The translations under genes were made by a program, and so were the position numbers. From Pterois miles (Eukaryota; Chordata; Actinopteri; Perciformes; Scorpaenidae), in the NCBI GenBank assembly GCA_947000775.1, contig CAMQGK010000514.1, positions 5,983,501-6,047,500 of the forward strand: 64,000 nucleotides of DNA, read 5' to 3'. Each line of letters opens with the position of its first letter. The stretch's first letter is position 1. Of the stretch, positions 49,116 to 63,200 are shown piece after piece. The notes beneath the pieces were generated by a model. The model was not told the DNA's origin. It was given only the letters and a program-made list of their open reading frames with translations, and ran no database searches.

Positions 49116-51005
49116 CGTGGATTTCCGCAGACTATGATTAGAAATATATTTGTGATACGTCAGAAACAAATGTAGCCTAATCCGGGACAAAACGTTCTCC
49201 CTCAAAACATAACTGACAATACAGTTTCTTTGTATGTGGGCATAATTTTTAGGAGACCAGGCTGGTGATTGAAGAGTCTCCATTTTGATGAGCTCACATC
49301 CTGTTTTTTTCTTTTGTTATCCTACATAACTAAAACAGGCGGTAGCTAAATCCACTCATGATAGAGAAAAAAAACAGCTAAGCTCTAAGATTTAACAGAG
49401 TAGCCACCATGTCAGCTTTTGACTCTAGTGAATCCATGTGAATAGATTACATTTAAAATATGACCTGCAAATAATCAAAATCAAGTTTGTCAACTAGTTA
49501 AATGGACAAGAAAGCTAAGAGAGCACATTTTGGTGTAGATATTGCAATATAAAAGCAGAGTATCAACACTTTACATGTGCTAGTAGCAGCCAGGGCTTAA
49601 TAGGCTGGGAACACTGGGAGCAGGTGTTCCCAGTGCCACCAGGTACCTGGAAAACAACTGACAGGGAAGGGCAGGGGTCGTCAAAAACAACGTATTTTGA
49701 AATATTTAGCCTAAAAGGCAAAGAATGAAAGCATGACGACTTCTTCATCTGATACACAGTTTTCCAGCCAGCCCACTTCAAACCCTCTATCTGCACCTCT
49801 CTGCCTTTATAGAATAAAAGCTTAGGATTTTAAGATGCCTGCATGTGATCACTAAAGCTGTCCAGATGCATAATTATCTCATTTCTCTTTCTCCTCATGC
49901 GACAAATCCCTGAATTACTGTTCTGAAAAACCATGCTCCCCAGTCACAGTACAAAACAGAATTTGTCAAACGAACAGCCCCACATCTGCTGAAGGACAGT
50001 TACACATTTCATGTGAAAGAGAAAACTGGGATTTTATTTTTCACTGCAGCTTCCTTGTCACAGAGGTCCATTGTGTAGCACAATAGATAAAGATTCAACC
50101 CTTTGCACGTCATTGGTATATGCAGTTCTGTAGGTGAACGTGATAGGCATCTGAATATGTGATTAGAAATCTGATGCAAGAAAGACATAGCATATACGTT
50201 TGAGCTGATAAACAAGACAATCTCAGCCCGTGATGACTCGTGACTTGATACACTGCATTAAATACTGAAATAATTACTGGTTGCAGGACAAGGCGCAAAT
50301 GTGTGGGGGAGAGAAAATATTCAAATAGGCTTATTCAAATTTAGTTTGGAATAACTTGACTTGAAATCTTATCTCAAATTAATGAAGACAGTCAGTTAAA
50401 AATGACTTCGTAAAAATACATTAAAACTCTTATTTAGTACGCTAAGAATGTAAACAAATTTAACTGAATTGATGTGAAATAATTTTGACTGTATTCAAAA
50501 AGCAAACTTGTATAGCACTTTATTTGCACGTTGTTCACAATGTTTCCACTAATTCACGTTTATATGAAGTTTTAAAATGCATAAAAATCCCTTTTTTCGT
50601 CAGGAAATAACTGCATCATCTGCAAATGTCCGTAGAATTTTACATCATTACCAGGTAATTCATACATTTGCTTTCCATCTCTCAGCACTGAGCATGGATT
50701 TCTTTGTTTGACAGGAATGGAGGAAAAGAGGCAGTGTTTAACTAACCGTAACCGCAGGAGTTCCTTCATGAATACTGAGAATTAAAGATTAAAGATTAAA
50801 CATTCCCACGCAACAAAAACAGCATTGTGTATTATGTTTTGAAGAAAACATATTTCATCTCAGATTACGTTTGTTTTGGATGTATCAAAAGTCAGCATTC
50901 ACTAATAACATCCGTAGCTTAAATACTGACATACTTTAAGCCAAACTATGATGTTTTCAATAAACCAAACCAAGTAGCTGCCTCAACCTTCTCAAGCAGT
51001 TTTGT

Positions 51006-51055
51006 TACGTTTTTGTTTTGTTTCAGTGTCACGTTTTTGTTTTGTTTCAGTGTCA
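51006..51055. repeat. tandem duplication of a 24-bp word
   Basis: 'acgtttttgttttgtttcag' plus 'tgtc' occurs twice directly in tandem. Confidence 0.85.
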
Positions 51056-51247
51056 GTCATTTTAAGCCGAACCATAATATTTTTTATTTAACCTAACCAA
51101 GTAGTTTCGTAGCCTTTTTGTTTTCTTTTCTTTCAATTTACAACGTTAACCAGTTTAAGTCTGTTTAAAACTGTAATCTAGGAGTAATTGAGAATGCAGT
51201 TTAGTTGTACAGGATTGGACTTTTCTAGGAGACAGAGTTGCAATATT

Positions 51248-51378
51248 GGTGCCTTCAAATAGGGTCATGTTTGCTATGTTTACGAGTTGGGCCCATATGA
51301 ATGGACAGTAATGTTAATATCATGTACACAACTTCCCATGTTGTAAACACGGTAAACGTGACCTCATCTGAAGGCAGC
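51248..51378. mobile_element. short relative of the 13554 MITE
   Basis: Ends GGTGCCTTCAAAT and ATCTGAAGGCAGC are near-inverted copies and match the ends of the 13554-14031 element. The interior is only about 105 bp. Confidence 0.6.
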
Positions 51379-53824
51379 ATATGTCACATTACATTGTCTC
51401 TGTAACATCCACAGTGATTAAAGGAAAGTAAAACCTGTTTCAGTGTTTGTATGGGCGTGTGACTACTGTTTTCAGTCAGACTTGAAAAACTGTGACCCTG
51501 TCCTTTAACTAAAAGTCAAAGATCTCTACAGAAACAACCAGGTTTAATGGTCTACCTGAAGAGAATATACTTTGTGATTTAGGTGAGATTGAAGACTACT
51601 TCATGTTTAATTGCCCATTACGTGATCATTTATTTTTTAGTAAAAATCTCCTGCTTGGATGGCCATGATGGCCATGAGGGCCGTGTTTTAGTGGCAGATT
51701 TTATTTGCTGAGCTTGGGATAATAACAATAACACTTTCAGAGATTGCAATTTAGCTCTGGTATGAAGCCAAGTGTGCATGCAGCAACTGTTCAGCAATGG
51801 CATACATGACCTGTCATTGCATGAATTAAGGTTGGTCCAAACAATTAGTGAATACAATTAGTGACCTGATCTGTGTTGCAGTGACTCCTTTTAAAACCCT
51901 TTCATCCGAGCGGCAGAGTCAGACGACTATTGTGCTCCTGGAATAAGCACAATGCACTCGAGTACAATACAAAGGGAACTGTGTGAACCTCATGAGAAAC
52001 TGCTCTTTGTAAAAACAACTGTCAACTTTCTGGCTTGTTTGATTGATCTGTTTTAGGAGGTAATTAGAATTATAATCTATCACAGCCAGATTCTTTTGTT
52101 TTTATTTGTTACCACTATATATGTGCAAATAAAGAAAAAAATATGTTCAAAGCTTGTCAATGAAAAGGAATACAGCCACACTGAGCACCAGTGAAGCTGA
52201 ATCTTAATAAAATATTTATCTACTACTCAAATATTTATGTTAGGGATTGCACAATTACATAAATCTCTGAATCCATCTCATTTAGACTGTTTCATCTCTT
52301 ATATACAATAAAGGTTACACAACTTTTTTGTTTTGTTCCACGTCTTTGTGGATACATTAATGATGATCATACAACTTTGTGATCGTTATCTTTCAGACTG
52401 TTTCCAAAGCTCCACATTCACATGTGACCCCCTTTTCATATTGATTAAGTACTGCTATAAATGGGTTGCATTCTTCTAATTTTGTCTTCTTTGCCAACCG
52501 ACAAACATGAACATGTCTGGAAAACTGCAGCTGACCTATTTTCACTGCAGACCTGTTGACCTGTCGCAGCAGGAAAGCACAGGTGCAATTAGTTAACATT
52601 GATGCTCCAGGTCAAGGGAGGCCATCATTCATGTAATTAGTCACAACTACAGCTGAACCTGCATCAATTAGGCTAATATCTGCTGCTTGGTTCTGATGGA
52701 TGAAGGTGACATTGTTGCAAAAATCATATTCAATCATTTTGTGACACTGACATAAATATGCTGTGAAAACTCCTTGAAGATTGTCAGTGAACTTTAATTA
52801 AAAAAAAAAAAATAGTATGAATAGGATGTTACTAAAGCGCGTCTTCAGCTGAACAAAGCAAGTAAACCTGAATTTGCCTCACACCATGTGAATACTAATA
52901 CGCGTTGCCTCGCCACAGTGATGATGCAATGGGATTATAGACTCAGTGAAAACATATTGGCAGAAACAACTTGATGAAAAAATGAACAGATCTCTCGAGT
53001 TTCCACACAGCCACATGGCTATAATAATACCATGGAGTGTAAGTAAGATTAGTCAATAAATACAGCTATGTTAAAGGCTGGTTTTCACTCAGCAGTCGTC
53101 CTTGAATTGCCTTGAACTGAGGAATCCAGGAAATGTTTGGTTAAACTTGTCAAAAAGGTTTGGTCACACAATGTCTTATTAAGGAAATGTCAACATTTTT
53201 CTTTGTGCTTTGTCCCCAGTAAAGGCGTCTATTGTGATCCTGAAACATGAAACCACACCGTCGTCTTCCTCTCGTCTACTTTTGCATTTTATTGAAACTT
53301 TTAGGGGTTTTGAATCTGCTGAAATTTAAAGCTGCATTAAATCATTTGACTACTAGTGGGCTGAAAAATCCCAAAACAAACACAGCAACGATCCTTTGTC
53401 TAGCAAAAATGTGCTTTTTAAATATCCAGTAGAAATAAAGCAAACTGGTCATGAGTCCTTTCTGGTAGGTTTATATTTATACTGGAAGTTTAATCGCCAT
53501 CTGCATTTTAGTGGAACCGCAAACTGCTGAGAAAAAAAAAAAATCAGTTTGTCATAATAACCAAATCAAATGCCAAGTACACATACTGTGCTTTGTCTCT
53601 GTTATTTTGTGTTTGATATGCATGGTGTTCTGGGTGTGGTTTTATACAAGCTAACACTGTGTTTCCTGTAAACCAAAACAATGAGCTATTAATGGCTAAA
53701 CAGTCAGCACCTGGGATTTCGTCTTGCTGCTGATTGATGAGGGCTTAATTATTTATTGGTTGGGCTATAGCTATACCTGAGAAAAGCAATGCAATGTAAT
53801 TTGTTCAGGCAGGAAATTAATTTG

Positions 53825-54505
53825 TATGTAATCCACGTAACTGTGAATCAGGAAGCATAAAGAGCGACAAGCTCAGCGAGTGGATGGGTGGGTCCAAAAA
53901 CAAGACTCAAGAGGTGGCGGTTTGTGTCCCGTCATCATTGACTCTGTGACTTAACTTCCGTACTTAAAACCACCTCCCTAGTAATTTTATCCCAAACATT
54001 TACTTATTTGTCACATAACCTCCATACTTAAATAACACCACTTCTCTAGTTATTTTAACAGACACTGACTTGTCAAATCTTCCATACTTAAGAGTCATCA
54101 CACCGGTAGTTACTTTAATCTAAATGTCAAGTCAGAGTCAAAGCATTAAAATAAGTTTCCCTGTACAGTGAAATGTTTGGTTTGCCTTCAGCTCAGAGCT
54201 GTTTACAGGGAAGCACAAGGTATAAGAATTAAATGCAAGAAAGTAATTCTCCTGTTGGTATTTACTTTTGTTTGAGGTGTTTTGTGGATTGGATGATTGA
54301 ACTCTCCACCAGTAACAAGGAACATATTGGCAGTTTTACACTTTATTCATGTATGTGAGGACTAAAGTTTTTATTGAAGACTGTATGCATGTGATGAGTA
54401 GAACTGACATATAGCTGGACTTTTGACAGGAAACACAAAACATGAGGAATTAATTTTCATGAGATTTCATATGAAGTGTTGTATGAAGACACATTGGATT
54501 CTGAT
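53825..54505 (+). repeat. 'cctaaacctaac'-type repeat, diverged copy
   Basis: 'gaatcaggaagcataaagag', 'ggatgggtgggtcc', 'ggtttgtgtcccgtc', then three diverged repeats of a 'cttccgtacttaaaaccacc'-like block between 53950 and 54120. Confidence 0.6.
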
Positions 54506-54508
54506 AGG

Positions 54509-55378
54509 ACCAGTGGTGGACTTTCACACAACGTATGTAAATACAGTTGTGTCACACTTGTACTTCACTTGAGTATTTTGATTTTATGATGCTTTATACT
54601 TCTACTCCACTGCATCGGTTACAACCCCAGAGAGGCTCTTTACAAAAAAGCTCCAATATAATCATAAGACCCACGGAGTTAACCTGCACCCACATCAACC
54701 AAAACCTAATAGAAATAAAGTCACAAAAACAAGACCACCAGGCCCCATCATAAAAAACTAACAAAAGCCAAAGATCTAAATCATGTCCAAGCTGCTGCTG
54801 AAGCTGGAAGGTGGAAAGCGAGCTAAGCCTCCTGCCTCCTCTTTATTGGTTTCCCTCCATCAGGCCGAATCAGATGCACCTGAGCGAGGACAACACATCA
54901 GCAGGTGCACATCATAATCAGTAGAGGGGTGAGCAGCAACATCTCAGAGGGAAATGTTGCACTTTTTACTGCACTAAACTTATCCAACTCTTACAGCTTT
55001 TAATAACTTTTTACATAAAAAAAAAGATATAATGCAGTATTATATACAATAATAATCTACCCAGTATTACACAAAGTATCTAGAATTGGCTCCATGTTGA
55101 TGAACGACAACATTAAAATGCTCTTACATTAATTTGATAGTGATAAAAACAGAATATAATATTTTATATTAAGTTTTAATAATATAATATATATATATTA
55201 ATTATATTAATTCTATATTCAGCATTGTGAAAGGAGCCATTCTGCATTCTTCTGATACTTAAAGTACATTTTGCTGTTGATAGTAATGTTTTGAATACAG
55301 GACTTGTAACAGAGTAGTTTTAGACTATTTCTGTGTTTACTGAAGTGGAGGTAGGATCCAAGTACTTACAGTACTACA
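54509..55378 (+). mobile_element. 'CAGTGGTGG' MITE family, interrupted copy
   Basis: 'ccagtggtgga', 'cttgtacttcacttgagtat', 'ttatacttctactccact', then after a gap 'cagagggaaatgttgcactt' and 'acagcttttaataacttttt', with a distal 'cttaaagtacattttgctgt'. This is the order I know for a widespread teleost MITE. About 320 bp (54617-54939) does not belong to the family. Confidence 0.7.
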
Positions 55379-58300
55379 GGGCGAGATATGAACTGTGGGC
55401 ATCTCTGGAAAACTGACAAATTGTAGGCAGAATAACAGAGAAACTGCACAGCCCACATCTCAATAATCATACAACACAGAGAGGAAATGCTGAAAACAAG
55501 TTACTTCTATAATGGCAGAATATTTTAATGAGGAGTCCTGTTCATACCAGCTCTGAATCAAGTTGCAGGCTGACCTCTGAGCTCCTCCTTTTGGTTGTTT
55601 CTGAGGAGCTACTGGCCACTCTTCTTCCTCTCTGTAGATGCCTCCCTTCACCTTATTTTCACTAGTTTCTGGTACCTCTTGACAAGGTTGCACGCATTTT
55701 TAATCACACAGCTATATTAGCACACATAAGCAAACTGAGTTACAGATTATTTCAGTAAATATGTCTCTGCATCAGCTCGGCCCGGAGAATCCAGTGCATA
55801 GCTGAATACAGGAGATCAGATTGAAGCTTGTATGTCAAATGTTATGTAATTTCTTGGTGGGGCCACAGCCACATATAGCCCCGTCCTTGCACCGCCCATG
55901 GGGATAAAACCTGAAAAAAATCTGCAGAGTGATGAACTAAGTGTGAACTGGCAGTAAGGTAAAAGAGGGACAGTCTTGTCATGCTACTGGAATTTATTTG
56001 AGTTAGTGTCTATACAAACAAAGTTAATGCAGCTTTAATATATACAAGGAGAGGCCCTGTACACTGTAAACATTAAAGCTACCCCTCCCTGTACAGTATA
56101 CATACACTGTGTCCAGGCCTATTTTTGAACACTTGTTGACACATTTCCATTATTTATTTTTCTCCCTATAGACTAGTTTCCTAGGCAGGGATCCATTCAT
56201 ATTTTCTCTGACCTCTTTATGTCAACAGCAGTAACACAAGGGAACTGTTTCTTCCAAGCAAAAGCCAAAATCAATGACATTTGAGCTACATGTATCACTC
56301 AAACTTCTACTAAATGTTGGTGCAAATATAGAGAAGTAAATGTGTTGTTTGCTGTTTCAGCAATATTTGTGATCTGCTGAAATCACAACAGAATTCCAGT
56401 CATCCAGGATTAAGACAACTTTCACCCATTCATCCTTTTTACATTACGAACATCAGGTTTCTACAATTGCATTCCTGACAATTCAGTGCAATGAACACAC
56501 AGTTACCTAATGTACTGTGTTTTGATATGAGTGTTGCCACACCCAGACAACTCCCTGAACCTGAACATCGCAGGCAGATGTCGTAGTCCATTCACTATGT
56601 GCAACTGCACTGCACTGACAAGAGAAAGCACAATTAACATTCACCAATAATTATAGTTCCTGTTTTCTTGTAGTCATTCTCTGAGGCAACACCCTCATTT
56701 TGTTTATTTCCTTTAATCAGAATGCTTAATAATGGTGTTGACAGATGGCAGTTTACCACCCAGATGGACTAGCCTCCTCTGTATTTAATTTGCAAAGTAA
56801 AGAATTTGATAATGTGAGGAACTTTTTGTACCATTTGGGCAGTTTCCCCAATGAGAAATTTGGCTATATTCCACAGCATTTCTGACATTGACAGCACACT
56901 GATTGACAATTAAGTTCTACCCGCACCGCAGGGGAAAACAATTCCTCATTCTCCATTGACTTTGTATGGCGTGAAGGTGCCTCCTTGTCACTTTTCTCTG
57001 CTAGCAAACAACAGACAGGTGTCTAAAAGCTGATTTGTAGTGGGATGCACTGCCAACAGATCAAGGAACCCAGAAATAAATTTCTATTAGCTGCCAAACC
57101 CAAAAACTGAGAATACGGACAATAAAACCTGAGGCATAAGCAGCAAAACTGGGAAAACCTACTGACTGAATGTTACATATGCAGACAGCATTTTGTCTAC
57201 ATGACAGTTTTAGGCTGGGAGTTATTGTATAGCATTTTGACAGTATATGCAAATTATGTAACTTTAAAGGAACGTGGTTGGTCCACATCACATAGCTATG
57301 TAGTATTGTGTTTGCAAGTGCTTTAGCTCATACAGTTACTTGATAACACATAGCCAACATACATTACCTTAGTTGTCCCATTCCACCATCATTTTAGGTC
57401 AGCTGCACCCCTGGTAAACATAGGGTGCTAAAATAATCCTTTGACATGGTGACATCTAATGTTTTTAGTTAGCTGTGTATTTTGTTAGTGTTTCAGCCCT
57501 TGGTTGCAAACTGTGGTGCTTGTTTTCCTCCTGGTGGTTGTCTATATGGCCAACATATAGACAGAGCAGACAGTTTAATCCTGATTTTACGGTCTTTCAG
57601 AGGCTCTAGTAGCTTCAGTTTTAGAGCTAGTGTGAAGCGACAGATATCACATGAAGCTACAAAACTTGAGGATCCAATGAACCCAATTATATTCATGTGT
57701 GATGATGTTAGTCCCCATAGGAGCCATTTCATTGTCGTGAGACCGTTTTTTGAAACTTGACCTCACTGTATAAAATGACCTGTGGTGACCTCTAGGATGA
57801 TCACAGCCTCGTGAAACTTTACAGCCACAAACTAGAGACCTGGAGCATTCAGAGGGTGGATGGCTTTCCTCTGTAGATTGATAATAAGGGGGTTTCTGAG
57901 CAGTGTTCGTCATCCAATCGCTGAAAAATTCTTGCAGAAATCTCCAAATGTCAAAAAGCTTTTGATCCCGAATCACAGCACGGCCTGTGGTGTTCTTCAA
58001 GGTCTTCATGTCTTAATGTGGTATTTTAGATTTTATTATTGATCATTTTTATCAATTATCCAGTGGTAAAAACAGGTTAAATTTAGCACCAAATGTATGT
58101 GTAACAAATGGTAACATAAAATAGAGCACAGGGATGGAAATCATATACTTTGATGATAAAGTTTGAAACCCTTATACACATTTATAATTCAGTGTAAAGC
58201 ATTCATTCATTCATGTTTATTTCTGATTTATGACTAGAACAACTTGACACACATAGCTAAGCTGCATCTCAAATTAATCTTCAGGTTCCCAGCTTTCAGA

Positions 58301-60053
58301 TGAAATGTTGACCTGCTATCTCCTCCTAAAGATCCCCTGGACCCCCTTGAACAGACAAAAACAAGTTTATTGTGGGTCTTAGAGGGTTAAATTATTATTG
58401 GGTCATAGCTTTGTGATGAAAGACTTGTAAAGGACTCTTTTTGTTTGTTTAATGAATGTAAAAGACTTGGTGGAGATGCGATATTGGGTTTGCCTAATTG
58501 CACCAATAAAACAAGACACTGAAGGTCAAGGCAATTACTAGTTGTTCAAAAGCACACACCATAAATGGAAATAGCCTAAACTAACTGAGATAATTGTAAT
58601 AATTGCAAAAAGTGTTCCACATTCAAACGGTAAAAACAGGCACGTCACCATTATGCAATGTGTCCCAACCACTTTGTACATTTAGTCAGTTGTCAAAATC
58701 TCACATTTCCTGTTTCTACATTGATAATTACCAGACTCAATATGTTGTCAGTGTTAATAAACATACCAAAAAGGTATATGTTAAGACTGTAATGCAATAT
58801 TAAAATGCAGGTAAGTTTAACTTACCTGCAAATGTAAAACCTAGAGTGACACTGTAGTGTTTTTAGAATAAAATGCATTCATATACACATCTCCCAATGA
58901 GGAAATGATAAATAGTGGCTGATTTTATAGGCTCTGATTTGTCCTCTGGTGATAGTAAGTCCATAAATATTTAAATTGGACTTTTTTTTCAACAATACTT
59001 CTTGTTAAATGGACACAAATTTCCACTGGTTTCCACACGATTCTGCCAATTTGTGTGGAGAATTTCAGTGTACCGTTTTTGGGAACATGCTCAAGAACAG
59101 GTTCAGCTGGTCTGACGATAGCAATCTCAGCAGGAAGACGTTGGAGTAAACACCCCTTCTGTCAGTTACCCACATTGTCACACAGATACTCGGCACAGGT
59201 GTGTGACTGTCGTAGCACGACAACGATAACTGGCTGTAGTGATTTCTTGTCTTTTTTAATACACTGCGGGATCACCAGTCTGTACGCTGCAACAGCTTGT
59301 TCTCTGATCATCAGGGCAATGCAATAATATGATCCATCCTTATTCTCACAATGGAAACACAGGTGAGGAACAATATTTCAGACATAATCTAGAATAGAGA
59401 TGCTCTTTGGTTTTATTTAATTATTTAATTAAAAAATGTGGTGCCAAGACTTACTGCCCTGTATTTTCTGGTCAATTTTACTGTGTATGAATAATCTGTT
59501 ATATGTTGTCATTTTTGCCGTGATTCATAATTACATCCATGAGTTTGAGAAGCATGACGATCATAACATGATTGTAGTAAATTAATGATAGTAGCGAATG
59601 ATAAAATACATAATAAGTAAATGAAGTTAACAAATATTCTGAACTGAAACTGGAATAGTTAAAAATAGATTCTGTGTGTGAGCATAGTGACATGTCACAA
59701 AAACAATGGAAACTAGGGAATGAAAGAGGGCATTGATGCCACGTTTGAGCCTCATATCAATGGTATGTTGTCTCAAGGGATGAGGTTGACGCAACTGAGG
59801 CATATCCAAACATATTGATAACTTTGATATATGGTGAAAAATCTGGACGTGTTTGACAATCATCAGTCAAGACGACTGGAAACAGTAAGGCATTATCACC
59901 GGAGAATCTCAGGTCTTGAGGCATGCGTGGTGAAGCAGCGCTATGCATCGTATTTTAGATTTAATCAAAAACACAACTGTGATAGGATCATTTGAAGATA
60001 TATTAACCATTAGTCCCGATTATCATATTTTTGGGTTCTGCTCGTGTTCTCAG
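55379..60053. other. gene-free stretch upstream of the recognised ARID exons
   Basis: No supported exon. About 57600-57990 has overlapping open frames on both strands and a repeat-like look, but no second copy occurs in the window. If the ARID gene has a 5' exon, it would be here or further left within its own intron. Confidence 0.45.
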
Positions 60054-60210
60054 GCACACATGGAAATGGCACACAGAGAGATCCAACCGGAGAGAACCAA
60101 AGAGCCGATGGAGGAGATCACAGAGGAACAGTTCCTTAAAGATCTCTACCTGTTCATGAAGAAGAGAGATACGCCCATAGAGAGAATCCCAAACCTGGGC
60201 TTCAAACAAA
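60054..60210 (+). CDS. arid6: ARID gene, first recognisable exon
   Basis: The exon follows a good acceptor (ctcgtgttctcag) and contains ATG at 60060 and a second ATG two codons later. It encodes an acidic N-terminal leader and the first ARID helix up to LGFKQ, ending in phase 1 (donor GTACTA). Translation may start at 60060, making the six bases before it 5' UTR, or in an upstream exon that I cannot find. Confidence 0.85.
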
Positions 60211-63200
60211 GTACTAATAAATATTATTCATCTTACTTTAAGACACAAGTTGTTTTTAACACATTTCACTTGTTTTATGCATTTAAAAAGTCCTCTACTA
60301 TTTCAACATTTCATTTACTACAACTGTATGGTATTATGAATATATATATATATATACACTATGTAGTAATTATAATCAAAATTACAGTAAATATGATTTA
60401 AAGTAAAATAACCCTGTTCAATTTCTAAAACAATATTTTATAAAATAACCTGCAACTGTCAAATAATCTATCAACAATTTATGTGATTTTTAAGCAGCAA
60501 TGCCATATATTTCTTTTAGCTGCTTGAATATAAGAGTTTGCCGTCATTGTAAATTGAATATGTTTGGGTGACGTGACGTCACCTTGGACTCAATCGCATT
60601 TTCTGACATTTTATAGAACAAACAAACCAGTCAGTTAATTGAGGAAATGATCTGCATAATAATCTCTAAAATTTTAATAGCCCCACATTGTAATAATGAA
60701 GTGTATTTAATTGAATATATTTTCTTTATTTTTCAGTTGATCTGTTTGTGATGTTCAAGGTTGTCAGAGACTTGGGTGGCTACCACCAGGTAATCAAATA
60801 TTTCCATTTTACCGTAGATTATTATATTATTAATATTACCAACAGTAGAAGTGTACTAAATTTTGCTAACGATAAAATTATTATGATTGGTTTAGCCATT
60901 GGTTTTGCTAACATTAATACTCACTCTAATACTAATTCATATTAAAATTCTTGCTAATTATGAAGTCATAGGTAAAATGCCCTGCGCTCTTCCAGGTGAC
61001 TGCCCAGCAGCTGTGGAAACAAGTGTACAACACGCTTGGAGGAAACCCTCGAAGCACAAGTGCAGCCACCTGCACCCGCAGACACTACGAGAAGTGAGTT
61101 AAACAATGTGCATTTGTCAGGCTGAGAGCTGGAGTGGGTGGGATGTTTTCCCAGAGCGCTCATCTGATCCATGTGTTCCCTGTGCAGGCTGCTTCTGCCG
61201 TACGAATGCCACGTAACAGGCATATTGGTGAACGTGTTGCCTCGTAATCAGTCAAAGCACTTCCACTATGCCAACTACAGCAAAGAGCACGATGATGGCC
61301 AGAGGCCGGCGAAACGCAAGCTGCTATCCATGCCTCTGCTCCAGGTTGGTATTATTTCACGCTCAACACAAATTTAGACTGATGTGATTATGAGTAAATA
61401 AATATTCTTCATTACAATAAATGGTGACTAATAAGACCCTGAAGTGGCTGTGTGGGTTCACATTAATTAAATATTTAATGTGGTGATAAATTTTTAATAA
61501 GCAGTTTATTCTTCAATTTTCTGGTTCTGTTGCAACAAAAACTTCAAGTTACAATCTCTGTTTCTTCTCTTTGGCGGCACCTGTGGCAATAAGCAGTTAA
61601 TTGCAGGTGTGTTTTCAGATGTGACTTCCCAAAGAGTGCCACTTGTGATTTTTTGAAATGGTTTGAAATATTGCGAATCAACCCTTTCTCACGCAAAACT
61701 CATCAAATACCACAGAGACGCCCTTAAACTGGGCTTTCAACTAACCCCAGTTTAAACTCACCCGCAGAGTTACTCGACAGTTAGAGCATGTGATGTATCA
61801 AGAACATGAGAGTCCACTAAGGGCAGGCACAAGAGGTCAAACAAACACAGGACTCACACTCAGGCGACCACTGTTTGTCTCTTGTGTGAAACTAAAAGTA
61901 ACTGGTGACTTACTTTGTCTCATAGTCCTGAGTCACGTGACCACTAGTCATGTGAGCCATTAGTTATTCGGTAGTCACGTGTTAACATCAACCACGGTTT
62001 CCTAAACCTAACTAAATTGTTGTGTTGCCTAAACCTAACTTCCTTTGAGAACACTTTTATTTTGAAAGGGCATTATAAATGTAATGACTGTATTTCCCCT
62101 CTAAAAGCAATGCAAGCGGGGTACCCTTAGGGAGTTGGGAGTGAGATTGTCCTGTGCAAATGCAAGGACTCCATATCATTTGGCGAGAAATAGTGACTTG
62201 GACATTTATTTAAACAAAAATCTTTGCAATTGTTACTGTAAGAGCCCAATAATCCCATATTCCCAGTTAGTTCAACCTTTTTTTCTTTTATGGTGTATTT
62301 AACAATACATTAAAGCAAAAGTTTGTCTCTGGAAATATTCTTATTATCAGCTGCTTATATGCTTATTAGCATCAGATTAGCCTAGATTAGCTTAAAGACT
62401 GGAAATAGAGTGAAACAGCTAGCCTGGCTTTCACAAGGTAACAAATCCACCTACCAGCACCTTTAAAGTTAAGTATTTAACATGTTATATTTTGTTTGTT
62501 TAATCTGTAAAATTGTAAAACTGAGAACGTCCTGAAGTCTCCACTGTGTTGGGTTTTGTAATATATAACATGTAACAAGGTATCACAAGTTCATTAGTGT
62601 GCATTATTGAGCTTTTCAAATCTCTTTAAGATTTAGACCTTTAGACAGAGCAAGGCTGTTTTACCATTACCCATTTTAATGCTAAGCTTAGCTAAGGTGC
62701 TGCTGGTAGTATCTTCATATTTCGCTTATACACATGAGAGTGGTATCAAGCTTCTCATCTAAGTCTGTGAAGACTGTGAATAAGGATATTCCCTAAAATA
62801 TTCAACAATTACTTCAACCTCTGACAGATCTCTTATCTTTCCAACAGAACCCTTGTAACCTCCAGCGAGACCTCCATGACAGTGTCTTCCCTCTGCCACC
62901 CCACTACCCTCCCTACTATCATCCAAGCCACGCCGTTCTGGCCCCCCATATCCCTCTCCCTCCCTCAGTGTTGACACCACACAGCTCCCCTGCCCCCAAG
63001 CCCTGGTTCCCGTTCTCCCCATCTCTAAACCCAGTAGACAGGGTTAAGGAGCCACTGGAGCAGTTGCGCTTCCTGGCTGAACAGTACAAGACCACATCCA
63101 GACTGTCAGAGCCTTTGAACCTCAGCATTAAAGAATCAAGGCGGGAAACCAACAGCAACCCCGCTTCATCGTTCACCCCTCCTTCATCCAGCAAGAACCC

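Larger units (their letters stand above)
49116..53824. other. gene-free stretch
   Basis: Contains the 24-bp tandem duplication and the short MITE at 51248-51378. No exon or RNA gene supported. Confidence 0.5.

Noticed and set aside
57618..57634. 'gttttagagctag' resembles the start of an engineered CRISPR guide scaffold
   Set aside because: Only 13 bases match and the following sequence diverges; chance in vertebrate DNA.
57647..58009. 120-codon open frame on the minus strand, with another opposite it
   Set aside because: No domain, no splice context, and a repeat-like appearance.
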